Of a stretch of 48,702 nucleotides of DNA, positions 17,279 to 25,384 are shown piece by piece. A program made the position numbers and the translations under genes. The DNA comes from Clostridia bacterium. GTDB taxonomy: Bacteria; Bacillota; Clostridia; Christensenellales; Aristaeellaceae. The stretch is taken from contig JAFRFY010000174.1 of assembly GCA_017434085.1 (NCBI GenBank), positions 1 to 48,702 of the forward strand, written 5' to 3'. The first letter of the stretch is position 1. The number at the start of each line of letters is the position of its first letter. The notes beneath the pieces are model-generated. The model had not been told where the DNA came from and did no database searches. It saw only the letters and a program-made list of their open reading frames with translations.

Positions 17279-17895
17279 GTCGTCCCCTCCCATTCACAGA
17301 ATGCTTTGAGTATCTTTAAACCCACGTCGCCGGACTTTTCCGGGTGGAACTGGCAGCCGACCACGTTGCCCCGGCCCACGGCGGCGGTCAGGTGCGCGCC
17401 GTACTCGGCGGTGGCCAGCAGCGCCGTGCCGCAGCCCGCGCCGTAAAAGGAGTGCACGAAGTACACGCAGTCGCCGGGCCTGATATCCCGAAAGATGGGG
17501 TGCGGCCGGGCGATCTCCAGCGCGTTCCAGCCGATGTGGGGGATCTTGTAGTCCGGCGGTATGACCTCCGCGATGGGCTGCACCTCGCCGGGGATGAGCC
17601 CCAGCCCCTCGTGCTCGCCGAACTCGTAGGACTTTTGAAGCAGCAGCTGCATGCCCAGGCAGATGCCCATGATGGGCGTGCCCCGCGCGGCGATGGCCTT
17701 CACCGCGCCGTCCAGGCCCGTGGCCCTGAGCTTCGCCGCCGCGTCGCCGAAGGCCCCGACGCCGGGCAGTATCACGTGGTCCGCGCGCCGGATGGCGGCA
17801 TCGTCGCCGGTGACGACGACCTCCGCGCCGATGTGCGTCAGGCTGTGGGAGAGCGAAAACAAATTGCCCACGCCGTAGTCGATGATTGCGATCAT
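17275..17895 (-). CDS. hisH: Imidazole glycerol phosphate synthase, glutaminase subunit
   Basis: Class I glutamine amidotransferase feeding ammonia to HisF. 206 residues; nucleophile Cys in GICLGMQLLL, catalytic His-Glu in CQFHPEKSG. AAGGAG precedes the ATG. A repeat-filled gap of about 190 bp separates it from hisB upstream, unlike the 4-nt overlaps downstream. Confidence 0.97.
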   Translation of the reverse strand: MIAIIDYGVGNLFSLSHSLTHIGAEVVVTGDDAAIRRADHVILPGVGAFGDAAAKLRATGLDGAVKAIAARGTPIMGICLGMQLLLQKSYEFGEHEGLGLIPGEVQPIAEVIPPDYKIPHIGWNALEIARPHPIFRDIRPGDCVYFVHSFYGAGCGTALLATAEYGAHLTAAVGRGNVVGCQFHPEKSGDVGLKILKAFCEWEGTT

Positions 17896-17916
17896 GTCGG
17901 TACGCTCCTTGGGGGG

Positions 17917-18089
17917 GATTTGGAATTTGGAATTGGGAATTTGGAATTGGGAATTGGGAATTGCGGTGGAAATCCTGACGGATTTCTTTTGATTACAGGG
18001 CTACGGATCACCTTACTGACATAGATCGGGAAGGCATTCTATAATTCCCCATTCCCAATTCCCCATTCCCAATTCCCCATTCCCAATTA
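17917..18089. repeat. Heptamer inverted-arm repeat, copy B (hisB-hisH gap)
   Basis: Left arm of GGAATTT/GGAATTG words (17917-17963), a core of about 75 bp, then GGCATTCTATAATTC (18033-18047) leading into a right arm of CCCCATT/CCCAATT words ending at 18089. The hisB stop (18087-18089) lies inside the right arm, so in the transcribed direction the gene ends TAA and continues TTGGGAATGGGG. Confidence 0.88.
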
Positions 18090-18674
18090 AAGTATGCCCT
18101 TCGTCGACGGTATTTCCCCGTTCAACGCGGGGTCGACCGTGCACGCGGCGCTCAGGGCGCGGGCGGCGGCCTTGAACATGCCCTCGACGATGTGGTGGCT
18201 GTTTTCCCCGGCGAGGGAACGGATGTGCAGCGTGACGTTGGCCTTGCGCACGAAGCCCAGCCAGAACTCCTTGACCAGCTCGGTGTCGAAGCCGCCGATC
18301 TTCTGGGTGGGGATGGCGGCGTCATAGGACAGGTGCGTGCGCCCGGAGACGTCCACCGCGATAAGCAGCAGCGCCTCGTCCATCGGCAGGATGATGTGGG
18401 CGTAGCGGGCGATGCCGGCCATGTCGCCCAGCGCCTGCGCGAACGCCTGGCCCAGGCAGATGCCGATGTCCTCCACCGAGTGGTGGTCATCCACGTCCGT
18501 GTCGCCCACGCACTTGACCTCCAGGTCGAACCGCCCGTGCCGCGCAAACAGCGTCAGCATGTGGTTCAAAAACCCGCAGCCCGTGTCGATCTCCGATTTG
18601 CCCGTGCCGTCCAGTTTGAGCGACAGCCGGATGTCCGTCTCCGCCGTGCGGCGGATGATCTCTGATTCGCGCAT
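18087..18674 (-). CDS. hisB: Imidazoleglycerol-phosphate dehydratase
   Basis: Step 6 of histidine synthesis, Mn2+-dependent. 195 residues, monofunctional (no phosphatase domain). Signatures DVDDHHSVEDIGI and GENSHHIVEGMFKA carry the metal histidines. GGAGG precedes the ATG at 18674. The stop codon is supplied within repeat copy B. Confidence 0.97.
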   Translation of the reverse strand: MRESEIIRRTAETDIRLSLKLDGTGKSEIDTGCGFLNHMLTLFARHGRFDLEVKCVGDTDVDDHHSVEDIGICLGQAFAQALGDMAGIARYAHIILPMDEALLLIAVDVSGRTHLSYDAAIPTQKIGGFDTELVKEFWLGFVRKANVTLHIRSLAGENSHHIVEGMFKAAARALSAACTVDPALNGEIPSTKGIL

Positions 18675-18696
18675 GGTTTATGTCCTCCGTTTAAGT

Positions 18697-18960
18697 GAAT
18701 TGGGAATGGGGAATGGGGAATTGGGAATTGGGCAACCCCTCCGGCCCTGCGGGCCACCTCCCCTTGCACAGGGGAGGCTGGGCTGCCGTGTTGTTTTCGT
18801 TGTATCAGGGAAAGATGGTTTCGCATAAGGCTAACTGTCATTTCCCATTGCCCATTTATTAAGAGGCTGGGCTGCCGCGTTGTTCCCGTTGCGGAAGGGA
18901 TCATTGGTTGGGGGTGAGGCATTCTATAATTCCCAATTCCCCATTCCCAATTCCCAATTA
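18697..18960. repeat. Composite repeat, copy C (hisC-hisB gap)
   Basis: Heptamer left arm (GGGAATG/GGGAATT, 18697-18732), then a hairpin of the clostridial CCTCCGG...GGGGAGG kind (18736-18777), a 29-bp direct duplication (18774-18802 and 18863-18891, three mismatches), and the GGCATTCTATAATTC core with right arm (18918-18960). The hisC stop (18958-18960) lies in the right arm. Confidence 0.85.
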
Positions 18961-20013
18961 TCTCAGTATCTCCCTTATCTTCGAAACAAGAATCGCCATC
19001 TGTTCCTCCGTCCCGATCGTAATCCGGTTATAGTCGCGGATGCGGGGGGTATCGAAGTGGCGGACGAGCACGCCGCGCTTTTTGAGTTCGCGGTAGAGCT
19101 CGCCTCCGCCGACGCGGTCGGACTTGGCGAACAGGAAATTGGCACTGGAGGGCAGCACCGTAAAGCCAAGCGCCCGGAGCCGTTCGGCGGTGTCCTCGCG
19201 GGTGGCCTCGATTTTGCGGCAGTTGGCCATGTAGTAGGCGTTGTCGGCGATCGCTGCCGCGCCCGCCGCGCAGGTCATCAGGTTGACGTTGTAGGGGTTG
19301 GTGGAATACTTGATCCTGTCCAGATCGGCGATCAGCCCGGCGCTTGCGAACGCGAAGCCCAGCCGCGCCCCCGCCATGCTGCGGGACTTGGAGAAGGTCT
19401 GCACCACCAGCAGGTTGTCGTACTTCGCCGTCAGCTCGACGCAGGACTCCGCGCCGAAATCGACGTAGGCCTCGTCGATCACCACCACGTGGTCCGGGTT
19501 GGCGCGCACGATGCCCTCGATCTCGCCGACCGACAGCGCGAGGCCCGTGGGGGCGTTGGGGTTGGCGATGACGATCAGCCCGTCGAGGCCGTGGTACTTC
19601 GCGGGGTCGACGGAGAAGTCCGCCTCCAGCGGGATGGTGCGGTAGTCGCAGCCGTACAGGTCGCCGAACACCCTGTAGAAGCCGTAGCTGATGTCCGGGA
19701 AGTACGCCCGCCCGCCCCGGCCCGCGAAGGCCATGAAGGCGAAGTTGAGTATGTCGTCGGAGCCGTTGGAGACGTAGACGTTCTCCCGCTTCACGCCGTA
19801 GAGCCCGGCGATGGCGTCCCGAAGCGCCGCGCACACCGGGTCGGAGTAAAGCTGCAAGCGCCCCGCCTCCCGCGACGCCGCCTCGATCACGGCGGGCGAT
19901 GGGGGATAGGGGTTCTCGTTGGTGTTCAGCTTCACATACTGCATGTCCTGCGGCTGCTCGCCGGGGACGTAGGCTTCGAGGGAATGGTAGGTGTTGATGA
20001 GGTAGCGGGACAT
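18958..20013 (-). CDS. hisC: Histidinol-phosphate aminotransferase
   Basis: PLP enzyme, step 7 of histidine synthesis. 351 residues with KLNTNENPYPPSP near the N-terminus, the PLP-lysine motif TFSKSRSMAGARLGF, VIANPNAPTG and VIDEAYVDF. The ATG at 20013 has CGGAG about 8 nt before it; a GTG at 20022 lies too near that site. Confidence 0.97.
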   Translation of the reverse strand: MSRYLINTYHSLEAYVPGEQPQDMQYVKLNTNENPYPPSPAVIEAASREAGRLQLYSDPVCAALRDAIAGLYGVKRENVYVSNGSDDILNFAFMAFAGRGGRAYFPDISYGFYRVFGDLYGCDYRTIPLEADFSVDPAKYHGLDGLIVIANPNAPTGLALSVGEIEGIVRANPDHVVVIDEAYVDFGAESCVELTAKYDNLLVVQTFSKSRSMAGARLGFAFASAGLIADLDRIKYSTNPYNVNLMTCAAGAAAIADNAYYMANCRKIEATREDTAERLRALGFTVLPSSANFLFAKSDRVGGGELYRELKKRGVLVRHFDTPRIRDYNRITIGTEEQMAILVSKIREILR

Positions 20014-20032
20014 AGGTATCACTCCGTTGTCA

Positions 20033-20126
20033 GAATTGGGAATTAGGAATTAGGAATGAGGAATGAGGAATGGGAGTCAGCGGCACTCTGCAATTCCTCA
20101 TTCCTAACTCCTCATTCCTAATTCAT
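20033..20126. repeat. Heptamer inverted-arm repeat, copy D (hisD-hisC gap)
   Basis: Left arm of GGAATTA/GGAATGA words (20033-20074), short core with GGCACTCTGCAATTC (20082-20096, a variant of the common core), right arm of CTCATTC/CTAATTC words to 20126. The hisD stop (20123-20125) is within the arm. The words differ from copies B and C while the architecture is the same. Confidence 0.88.
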
Positions 20127-21394
20127 TCAAATCTCTTCAAAACGCTCCTCGCGTGCCCCTCCAGCCCCTCCTTGCGGGCGAAGAGGGCGATCTGGTCGCG
20201 CACGGCGGCGAGGGCGTCGCGGGTGAAGTAGGTGTACTGGGACTTCTTGACGAAGTCGTCCACCGACAGCGGGCTGTAGAAGCGGGCGGTGCCGCCGGTG
20301 GGCAGGGTGTGGTTGGGCCCGGCCAGGTAGTCGCCCAGCGCCTCAGGGCAGTTGCGGCCCATGAAGATGGACCCGGCGTGCCTGACCTTGTCCAGGTAGT
20401 CGAAGGGATTGTCCACATGAAGCTCCAGGTGCTCCGGGGCCAGGTCGTTGGCGATATCAATGGCCTGGTCGAGGCTGTCCGCCACGATGATCTTGCCGTT
20501 TTTGTCGATGGAGGCGGCGGCGATGTCCACCCGGGGCAGCGCGCGCACCTGGCGCTCCACCTCGGCCTGCACCGCCTCGGCAAGCGCCATGGAATCGGTC
20601 ACCAGCACCGCGCTGGCCAGCCTGTCGTGCTCGGACTGACTGAGCAGGTCCGCGGCCACGTGGACGGGGTCGCTCTTCTGGTCGGCGACGATCAGTATCT
20701 CGCTGGGGCCGGCGATCATGTCGATGGCCACCAGGCCGAACACCTGCTTCTTGGCCTCGGCCACGAAGGCGTTGCCGGGGCCGACGATCTTGTCCACGCA
20801 GGGGATCGACGCGGTGCCGTAGGCCAGCGCGGCCACGGCCTGCGCCCCGCCCACCTTGAACACGCGGTCCACCCCGGCGACCTTCGCCGCGGCGAGTATG
20901 GCGGGGTTGACCCTGCCGTCCTTCCCCGGCGGGGTGGTGATGACGATCTCGCCGCACCCGGCGATCTTGGCGGGGATGGCGTCCATCAGCACCGTGGAGG
21001 GGTACGCCGCCGTGCCGCCGGGCACGTACAGGCCCACCTTATCCAGCGGGGTCACCTTCTGGCCCATCACCACGCCCGCGCGCTCGGTGATGATGAAGCT
21101 CGTGCGCACCTGCTTTTCGTGAAACTGCCGGATATTCTGCGCGGCGGTCTCCAGCGTCTCGATGAAGGCGGGCTCCATTTCCCACATCGCCGCGTCGATC
21201 TCGTCGGAAGTGACCTCCAGGCGGTCGAGTTTTACCTTGTCAAACCTTTCGCAGTAGTCGAACAGCGCTTCGTCGCCGCGCGTGCGCACATCGGATAGGA
21301 TGTCCGATACGATCTTCTGCACGTCCACCTCGGGTGTAACCCGGGCGAATATGTCCGTGTTGGCGACGGCGCCGTATTTCATGATCCTAATCAT
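20123..21394 (-). CDS. hisD: Histidinol dehydrogenase
   Basis: Zn2+/NAD+ enzyme for the last two oxidations of histidine synthesis. 423 residues with VGLYVPGGTAAYPSTVLM, VGGAQAVAALAYGT, GPGNAFVAEAK, the metal/catalytic LSQSEHD and APEHLELH. The ATG at 21394 overlaps the hisG stop by 8 nt; an ATG 12 nt further in is possible. Confidence 0.97.
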   Translation of the reverse strand: MIRIMKYGAVANTDIFARVTPEVDVQKIVSDILSDVRTRGDEALFDYCERFDKVKLDRLEVTSDEIDAAMWEMEPAFIETLETAAQNIRQFHEKQVRTSFIITERAGVVMGQKVTPLDKVGLYVPGGTAAYPSTVLMDAIPAKIAGCGEIVITTPPGKDGRVNPAILAAAKVAGVDRVFKVGGAQAVAALAYGTASIPCVDKIVGPGNAFVAEAKKQVFGLVAIDMIAGPSEILIVADQKSDPVHVAADLLSQSEHDRLASAVLVTDSMALAEAVQAEVERQVRALPRVDIAAASIDKNGKIIVADSLDQAIDIANDLAPEHLELHVDNPFDYLDKVRHAGSIFMGRNCPEALGDYLAGPNHTLPTGGTARFYSPLSVDDFVKKSQYTYFTRDALAAVRDQIALFARKEGLEGHARSVLKRFE

Positions 21395-22013
21395 ATTTGA
21401 TCTGTCCTTTCAGCCCTTCGGCGATGGTCTCGATGCGCCCGGAATTGAACTTGAAGCTGGCCTTGTTGGCGATCAGCCGCGCCGATATGGGCACGATGGT
21501 CTCCACCGGCTCCAGGTTGTTCTCCAATAGCGTCTTGCCGGTCTCCACGATGTCCACGATCACGTCAGACAGGCCTAAAATCGGGGCCAGCTCGATGGAG
21601 CCGTTCAGGTGGATGATGTCGATGTCCCGGCCCAGCCCGGCGTAGTACTCCCGGGCGATGCGGGTGAACTTGGTGGCCACGCGCAGCGTCTTTTCGACGT
21701 CGTCGTGGAAGCCCACCTTCGCGGCCACGGCCATGCGGCACCTGCCGATGTTCAAATCCAGCAGCTCGTACACGTCCGGGCGGTACTCCAGCAGTATGTC
21801 CTTGCCCGCCACGCCCACGTCCGCCGCGCCGCGCTCCACGTAGATGGCCACGTCCGAGGGCTTCACCCAGAAGTAGCGCACCCCGGAAGCGGGGTTTTCA
21901 AAGATCAGCCTGCGGTTGTTTTCCAGTATGGAGGGGCACTCGTAGCCCGCGGCGGCGAACATGCCGTAGACCTTCTCGCCCAGCCTGCCCTTGGGCAGCG
22001 CCACGTTAATCAT
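21387..22013 (-). CDS. hisG: ATP phosphoribosyltransferase, short-form catalytic subunit
   Basis: Commits PRPP and ATP to histidine synthesis. 208 residues, the short HisG that lacks the regulatory domain and needs HisZ. Opening INVALPKGRLGEKV and the PRPP-loop region LSDVIVDIVETGKTL. The ATG at 22013 has GAGGAGGTGG 7-8 nt upstream and overlaps the hisZ stop by 8 nt. Confidence 0.96.
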   Translation of the reverse strand: MINVALPKGRLGEKVYGMFAAAGYECPSILENNRRLIFENPASGVRYFWVKPSDVAIYVERGAADVGVAGKDILLEYRPDVYELLDLNIGRCRMAVAAKVGFHDDVEKTLRVATKFTRIAREYYAGLGRDIDIIHLNGSIELAPILGLSDVIVDIVETGKTLLENNLEPVETIVPISARLIANKASFKFNSGRIETIAEGLKGQIKYD

Positions 22014-23088
22014 GGGCGTCCACCTCCTCAAGCCGCACCAGCCGCCGGTATTTGAGCTTGTCGGGGATCGCCCGCTGGGCCAGCACGCTGCCCTCGCGGG
22101 AGAGCCGCTCCACCGCGCGGTTCAGCGTCGGCACATCGGCCCTGTCATCGTAGAGCAGCAGGGTGTCCACGTCGTAGGCGCGGCCCTCGCCGCCCAGGCG
22201 CTCCAGCAGGTCCATGTAGATGGCGAAGCCCACGGCCCGGGATTCGCGGCCCATGCGCTGCATCAGCTTGTCGTACTGGCCGCCGGAGAGCACCCCCTCC
22301 GGGATGGCGCGGATGTAGCCCTGGAACACGATGCCGTTGTAGTAGTTCATGTCGTTGACGGTGGAGAAGTCGATCTGCACGTTGGGCAGGTTCAGAAGCC
22401 CGGTCACCGTCTCCAGCTCATAAAGCGCCGCCTTCGCCAACCCCTGTCGGCAGTAGGGCCGCAGCGCCGCGATCACCTTTTCGGGGTCACCGTGGGCCGA
22501 GATCAGCCGAAGCACGCCGCCGATGTCCTTCCCCGGGCACAGCTTGCGCACGCCGTCGGCATTCTTTTCGCCGATACACTGAAGCACCGCCGCCGCCGCG
22601 TCCGGCTCCAGCTCCAGCGCGTTCACCAGCGCCGCGATCACGCCGAGGTGCGACAGCTCCAGCACGTTGTCCGGGTCGATGGCATCCAGGCTCCGCGCCG
22701 CCAGCGATATCACCTCGCACAGGCTGTACAGGTCCACGTCGCCGATGCACTCCAGCCCCGTCTGCATGATCTCCTTGAACTGCCGCGTGGAGCCGGAGAT
22801 GCGGTAAACGTTTTCCGAGTAGTACACCTTCTGCACGCAGTTTTCACGGTCCCGGGTGTTCTTGATGATCGACAGCGTCACGTCCGGCTTTAAGGCCATC
22901 AGGCGGCCGTCCGTGTCCGTGAAGGTGATCACGCCGTCCGAAACCAGGAAGTCCTTGTTGCGCACGTACAGGTCGTATTCCTCAAACTTGCCCATCTTGT
23001 AGCGGGCGTAGCCGTATTTCTGGTAGAGCGAGCGCAGCTCAAACAACACGCGCTCCTCCCGCTTGAGCGGGTATTGTGCGGGATTCAT
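22006..23088 (-). CDS. hisZ: ATP phosphoribosyltransferase regulatory subunit HisZ
   Basis: Class II histidyl-tRNA-synthetase-like protein without charging activity; binds histidine and completes short-form HisG. 360 residues; LMALKPDVTLSIIKNT and KVYYSENVYRISG match motif 2 of the fold. First gene of the operon, with GGAGG about 10 nt before the ATG. Confidence 0.94.
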   Translation of the reverse strand: MNPAQYPLKREERVLFELRSLYQKYGYARYKMGKFEEYDLYVRNKDFLVSDGVITFTDTDGRLMALKPDVTLSIIKNTRDRENCVQKVYYSENVYRISGSTRQFKEIMQTGLECIGDVDLYSLCEVISLAARSLDAIDPDNVLELSHLGVIAALVNALELEPDAAAAVLQCIGEKNADGVRKLCPGKDIGGVLRLISAHGDPEKVIAALRPYCRQGLAKAALYELETVTGLLNLPNVQIDFSTVNDMNYYNGIVFQGYIRAIPEGVLSGGQYDKLMQRMGRESRAVGFAIYMDLLERLGGEGRAYDVDTLLLYDDRADVPTLNRAVERLSREGSVLAQRAIPDKLKYRRLVRLEEVDAHD

Positions 23089-23120
23089 GGTGATGGGATG
23101 CCTCCGTCTGTCACTTTTAC

Positions 23121-23155
23121 TTTATCAGTTTATCACTTTACTATACTAAAGTCAA
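23121..23155 (-). promoter_or_regulatory. His operon promoter with overlapping direct repeats
   Basis: Minus-strand TTGACT (23155-23150), 17 bp, TAAACT (23132-23127). The leader to hisZ is only about 30 nt, too short for a T-box. Two TTTATCA copies (plus-strand 23121-23127 and 23129-23135), 8 bp apart, sit over the -10 and may be an operator. Confidence 0.65.
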
Positions 23156-23189
23156 GGAAGATACGGTTAAAACTGTCATGTGCCGGGGG

Positions 23190-24152
23190 TCAGGCGGTGA
23201 ACACGGTGCACAGCAGCACGATGTACACCGCGTAGGTCACCAGCATGGCGACGCCCTGGAGCTTGTGGAACTTGCCGGTGATCAGCGGCGGCAGCACCGC
23301 GAGCAGCACCAGGCCCAGGCAGAAGGGCATGTCGAGCAAGATGTTCTGCCTTAATATGGGCAGGGCCTTGCCGGAGATCACGCTGCACAGGGGCAGTATG
23401 AGGGTGAGGTCGATGATGTTCGCGCCCACGATGTTGCCGATGGACAGGCTGGACTGCTTCTTGACGATGGCGGTGACGGTGGTGACCAGCTCCGGCAGCG
23501 AGGTGCCCACGGCCACCAGCGTGGCGCCGATGATGCTCTCCGGCACGCCCATCAGCCGCGCCAGCGCGGTGCCGTTATCCACCATCAGCCGGGCGCCGAT
23601 GATGATGCCCGCGATGCCGGCGATGAACTTTAATACGTTGACCGTCACGGTCCTGCGGTCCGTCGGGGGCTTGGGGGCGTCGCTGTCGGCCCGCATGGCC
23701 TTGCGGGCGCTGACGACGGACTCGGCGATGTAGGCGGCGCACATGAGCAGAAGCACGACGGAGCCCGCTATCGACAGGCTGCCGCCCAGCGAGAACAGCA
23801 GCAGAAGCACGATGGCGGCGGCCATCATGACGAACTTGAAGGCCTGCTCCCGGCGGTTGACGGCCGCGGCGATGCACACCACAGAGATGCCCATGATCAG
23901 GCCCACGTTGGCCGTCACTGAGCCCACCGCGTTGCCCACGGCGATGCCTATGGAGCCCTCCGCCGAGGCCATCAGCGATACCAGCAGCTCCGGCATGGTG
24001 GTGCCCAGGCTCACGACCGTCGCGCCGATCAAAAACTTCGGCACGCCCGACGCCTCCGCGATCCAGGAGGCGGCGTCCACAAAGTAGTCGCCGCCCTTGA
24101 TGATCAGTACAAGCCCCAGTAAAAACAGCAGTACGATGACGATTGCGCTCAT
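23190..24152 (-). CDS. Calcium/sodium antiporter, CaCA family
   Basis: Inner-membrane cation exchanger of the YrbG type. 320 residues, about ten membrane helices, and the two alpha-repeats with their acidic ion-binding motifs: GATVVSLGTTMPELLVSL (about 43-60) and GATLVAVGTSLPELVTTV (about 215). GGGAGG precedes the ATG. It is upstream of the his operon on the same strand, with no clear terminator between them. Confidence 0.94.
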   Translation of the reverse strand: MSAIVIVLLFLLGLVLIIKGGDYFVDAASWIAEASGVPKFLIGATVVSLGTTMPELLVSLMASAEGSIGIAVGNAVGSVTANVGLIMGISVVCIAAAVNRREQAFKFVMMAAAIVLLLLFSLGGSLSIAGSVVLLLMCAAYIAESVVSARKAMRADSDAPKPPTDRRTVTVNVLKFIAGIAGIIIGARLMVDNGTALARLMGVPESIIGATLVAVGTSLPELVTTVTAIVKKQSSLSIGNIVGANIIDLTLILPLCSVISGKALPILRQNILLDMPFCLGLVLLAVLPPLITGKFHKLQGVAMLVTYAVYIVLLCTVFTA

Positions 24153-24176
24153 GGGTATCCTCCCGAATGGAATCGT

Positions 24177-24518
24177 TTAATCCTTGACGATGCAGGCCAG
24201 CAGCACCAGGTTGGTGTCGCCGGTGTTCTCCACTGCGTGGCCGTGGCCGGAGAAGGTGGCGGTGGAATCGCCCGCGGAGACGTCGAAGGTCTGGTCGTCG
24301 TCGCGGAAGCGGCCGTTGCCCTCCAGGAAGTAGAACAGCTCCGTCTCGTTTTCGTGGACGTGATAGCCGATCGAGGCCCCCGGGATCAGCGTCAGCACGG
24401 AAAAGACGCGCACCCGCTCCGGAAGGGCCGCCGAGAGGTCGTCAAACTGCACGTGTTTCATGCCGCCGCGCATGTATTCGCGGACGCTGTGGGCCTGCTG
24501 CTCCTTGCGTGTAATCAT
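24177..24518 (-). CDS. Single-domain cupin protein
   Basis: 113-residue double-stranded beta-helix protein. Motif 1 is GYHVHENETELFYFLEGNG (metal His, His, Glu) and motif 2 carries GHGHAVENTG. Such proteins are often metal-binding isomerases or sensors; the substrate cannot be told. The ATG at 24518 follows GGAGG by 8 nt; an in-frame extension upstream lacks a ribosome site. Confidence 0.88.
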   Translation of the reverse strand: MITRKEQQAHSVREYMRGGMKHVQFDDLSAALPERVRVFSVLTLIPGASIGYHVHENETELFYFLEGNGRFRDDDQTFDVSAGDSTATFSGHGHAVENTGDTNLVLLACIVKD

Positions 24519-24648
24519 AGAGGTACCTCCTTTATACGTATGGATGTTGATCCTATTATAGTCCAACGCGCGGGGGGTGACAAGTAAAGATTTGATGGGG
24601 GAGGCGCCCGGTATTTAACACAACATGCGCACAGTTACCGGTGAAATA

Positions 24649-24657
24649 TGCTATAAT
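24649..24657 (+). promoter_or_regulatory. Extended -10 promoter of the ECF S-component gene
   Basis: TGCTATAAT at 24649-24657, perfect -10 with TG extension; no good -35. Transcription would begin near 24663, at the foot of the folded leader. Confidence 0.6.
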
Positions 24658-24662
24658 ACCCC

Positions 24663-24742
24663 CGTCGGTATCCTAGGAGCCGAACATGGGCAACCCGGAA
24701 CCTGTTTTTCGTAGGGTATCTCTTGAGAACTCGAACGGAGGA
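24663..24742 (+). ncRNA. Structured leader, candidate riboswitch upstream of a pantothenate-type transporter gene
   Basis: GGTATCCTA (24667-24675) pairs with TAGGGTATC (24712-24720), 9 pairs including two G-U. Inside, GG-CC (24676-24677 with 24701-24702) and CCG-CGG (24680-24682 with 24696-24698) form an inner stem interrupted by purines (A24678/G24679 opposite A24699/A24700), capped by a loop containing ATGGGCAACC. UCCU (24671-24674) in the outer stem could alternatively pair with the ribosome-site AGGA (24739-24742), suggesting translational control. It could be the pan motif or another known class; no assignment is made from memory. Confidence 0.5.
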
Positions 24743-24748
24743 ATGAAA

Positions 24749-25345
24749 ATGAAGAAGCTGTCCACCCGTGAATTTGTGCTGCTGGCGCTGCTGGTGGCCG
24801 TACTGATCGTGCTCGCGTATGTGAACATCCCCCAGCCCGCGGGCCTGTCCATCACCTTCAACATGATCCCCGTGGCCATCGCCGCCATCGCCGTCGGGCC
24901 CTTGGGGGGCGCGATCATCGGCGGCGCGTTCGGCCTCATCAGTTTTTTGCAGTGCTTCGGCATCTGCGGCTTTTCCGGCATGGGCGCGGCGCTGGTCGCC
25001 GTGAGTCCCCTTTTATCCTTCATACAGCGCTTCGTGCCCAGGCTGCTGGACGGCTTGATCCTGGGCTATCTCTACCGATTCATCCACAATAGGGCCAACG
25101 CCTACGTCGGCTGCGCCGTGACGGGCTTCATGGCGGCGTTTTTGAACACGCTGTTCTTCATGACCGCGCTGGTGTGGCTGTTCGGTTCGACCGAGTACAT
25201 GCAGAATTCCATGGCAGGGCGCGGCATGCTGACCTACATCGTCGCCGCCGTGGGTCTAAACGGCGCGGTGGAGATGCTGGTGTCCACCGTGCTCACCGGC
25301 GCCATCGGCGCGGCGCTGTACAAGGCAGGATTGATCAAGAACTGA
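24749..25345 (+). CDS. ECF transporter S component, probably pantothenate (PanT-like)
   Basis: 198-residue membrane protein with about six helices; the N-terminal LALLVAVLIVLAYVNIP and the GPLGGAIIGGAFGLISFL segment are typical of ECF substrate-binding subunits. It would join a shared EcfA/A'/T module encoded elsewhere. Pantothenate is inferred from coaX 39 bp downstream. The second ATG (24749) is chosen because it lies 7 nt after GGAGGA; the ATG at 24743 is too close. Confidence 0.82.
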   Translation: MKKLSTREFVLLALLVAVLIVLAYVNIPQPAGLSITFNMIPVAIAAIAVGPLGGAIIGGAFGLISFLQCFGICGFSGMGAALVAVSPLLSFIQRFVPRLLDGLILGYLYRFIHNRANAYVGCAVTGFMAAFLNTLFFMTALVWLFGSTEYMQNSMAGRGMLTYIVAAVGLNGAVEMLVSTVLTGAIGAALYKAGLIKN

Positions 25346-25370
25346 CACTCCCCTACTGCCTACTCCCTAA
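25346..25370. repeat. Short heptamer array after the S-component stop
   Basis: CCCCTACTGCCTACTCCCTA, the pyrimidine-strand form of the AGGGAGT/AGGCAGT words seen at 40404 and 44899. It begins within a few bases of the stop codon (25343-25345). Confidence 0.7.
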
Positions 25371-25384
25371 ACTGGAGGCCCCCC

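Noticed and set aside
15807-17297. Single long gene spanning hisA and hisF
   Set aside because: The upstream part is hisA read in the wrong frame; hisF has its own conserved start at 16565.
23089-23126. T-box or histidine attenuator before hisZ
   Set aside because: The leader is only about 30-40 nt with no specifier loop, T-box sequence or terminator.
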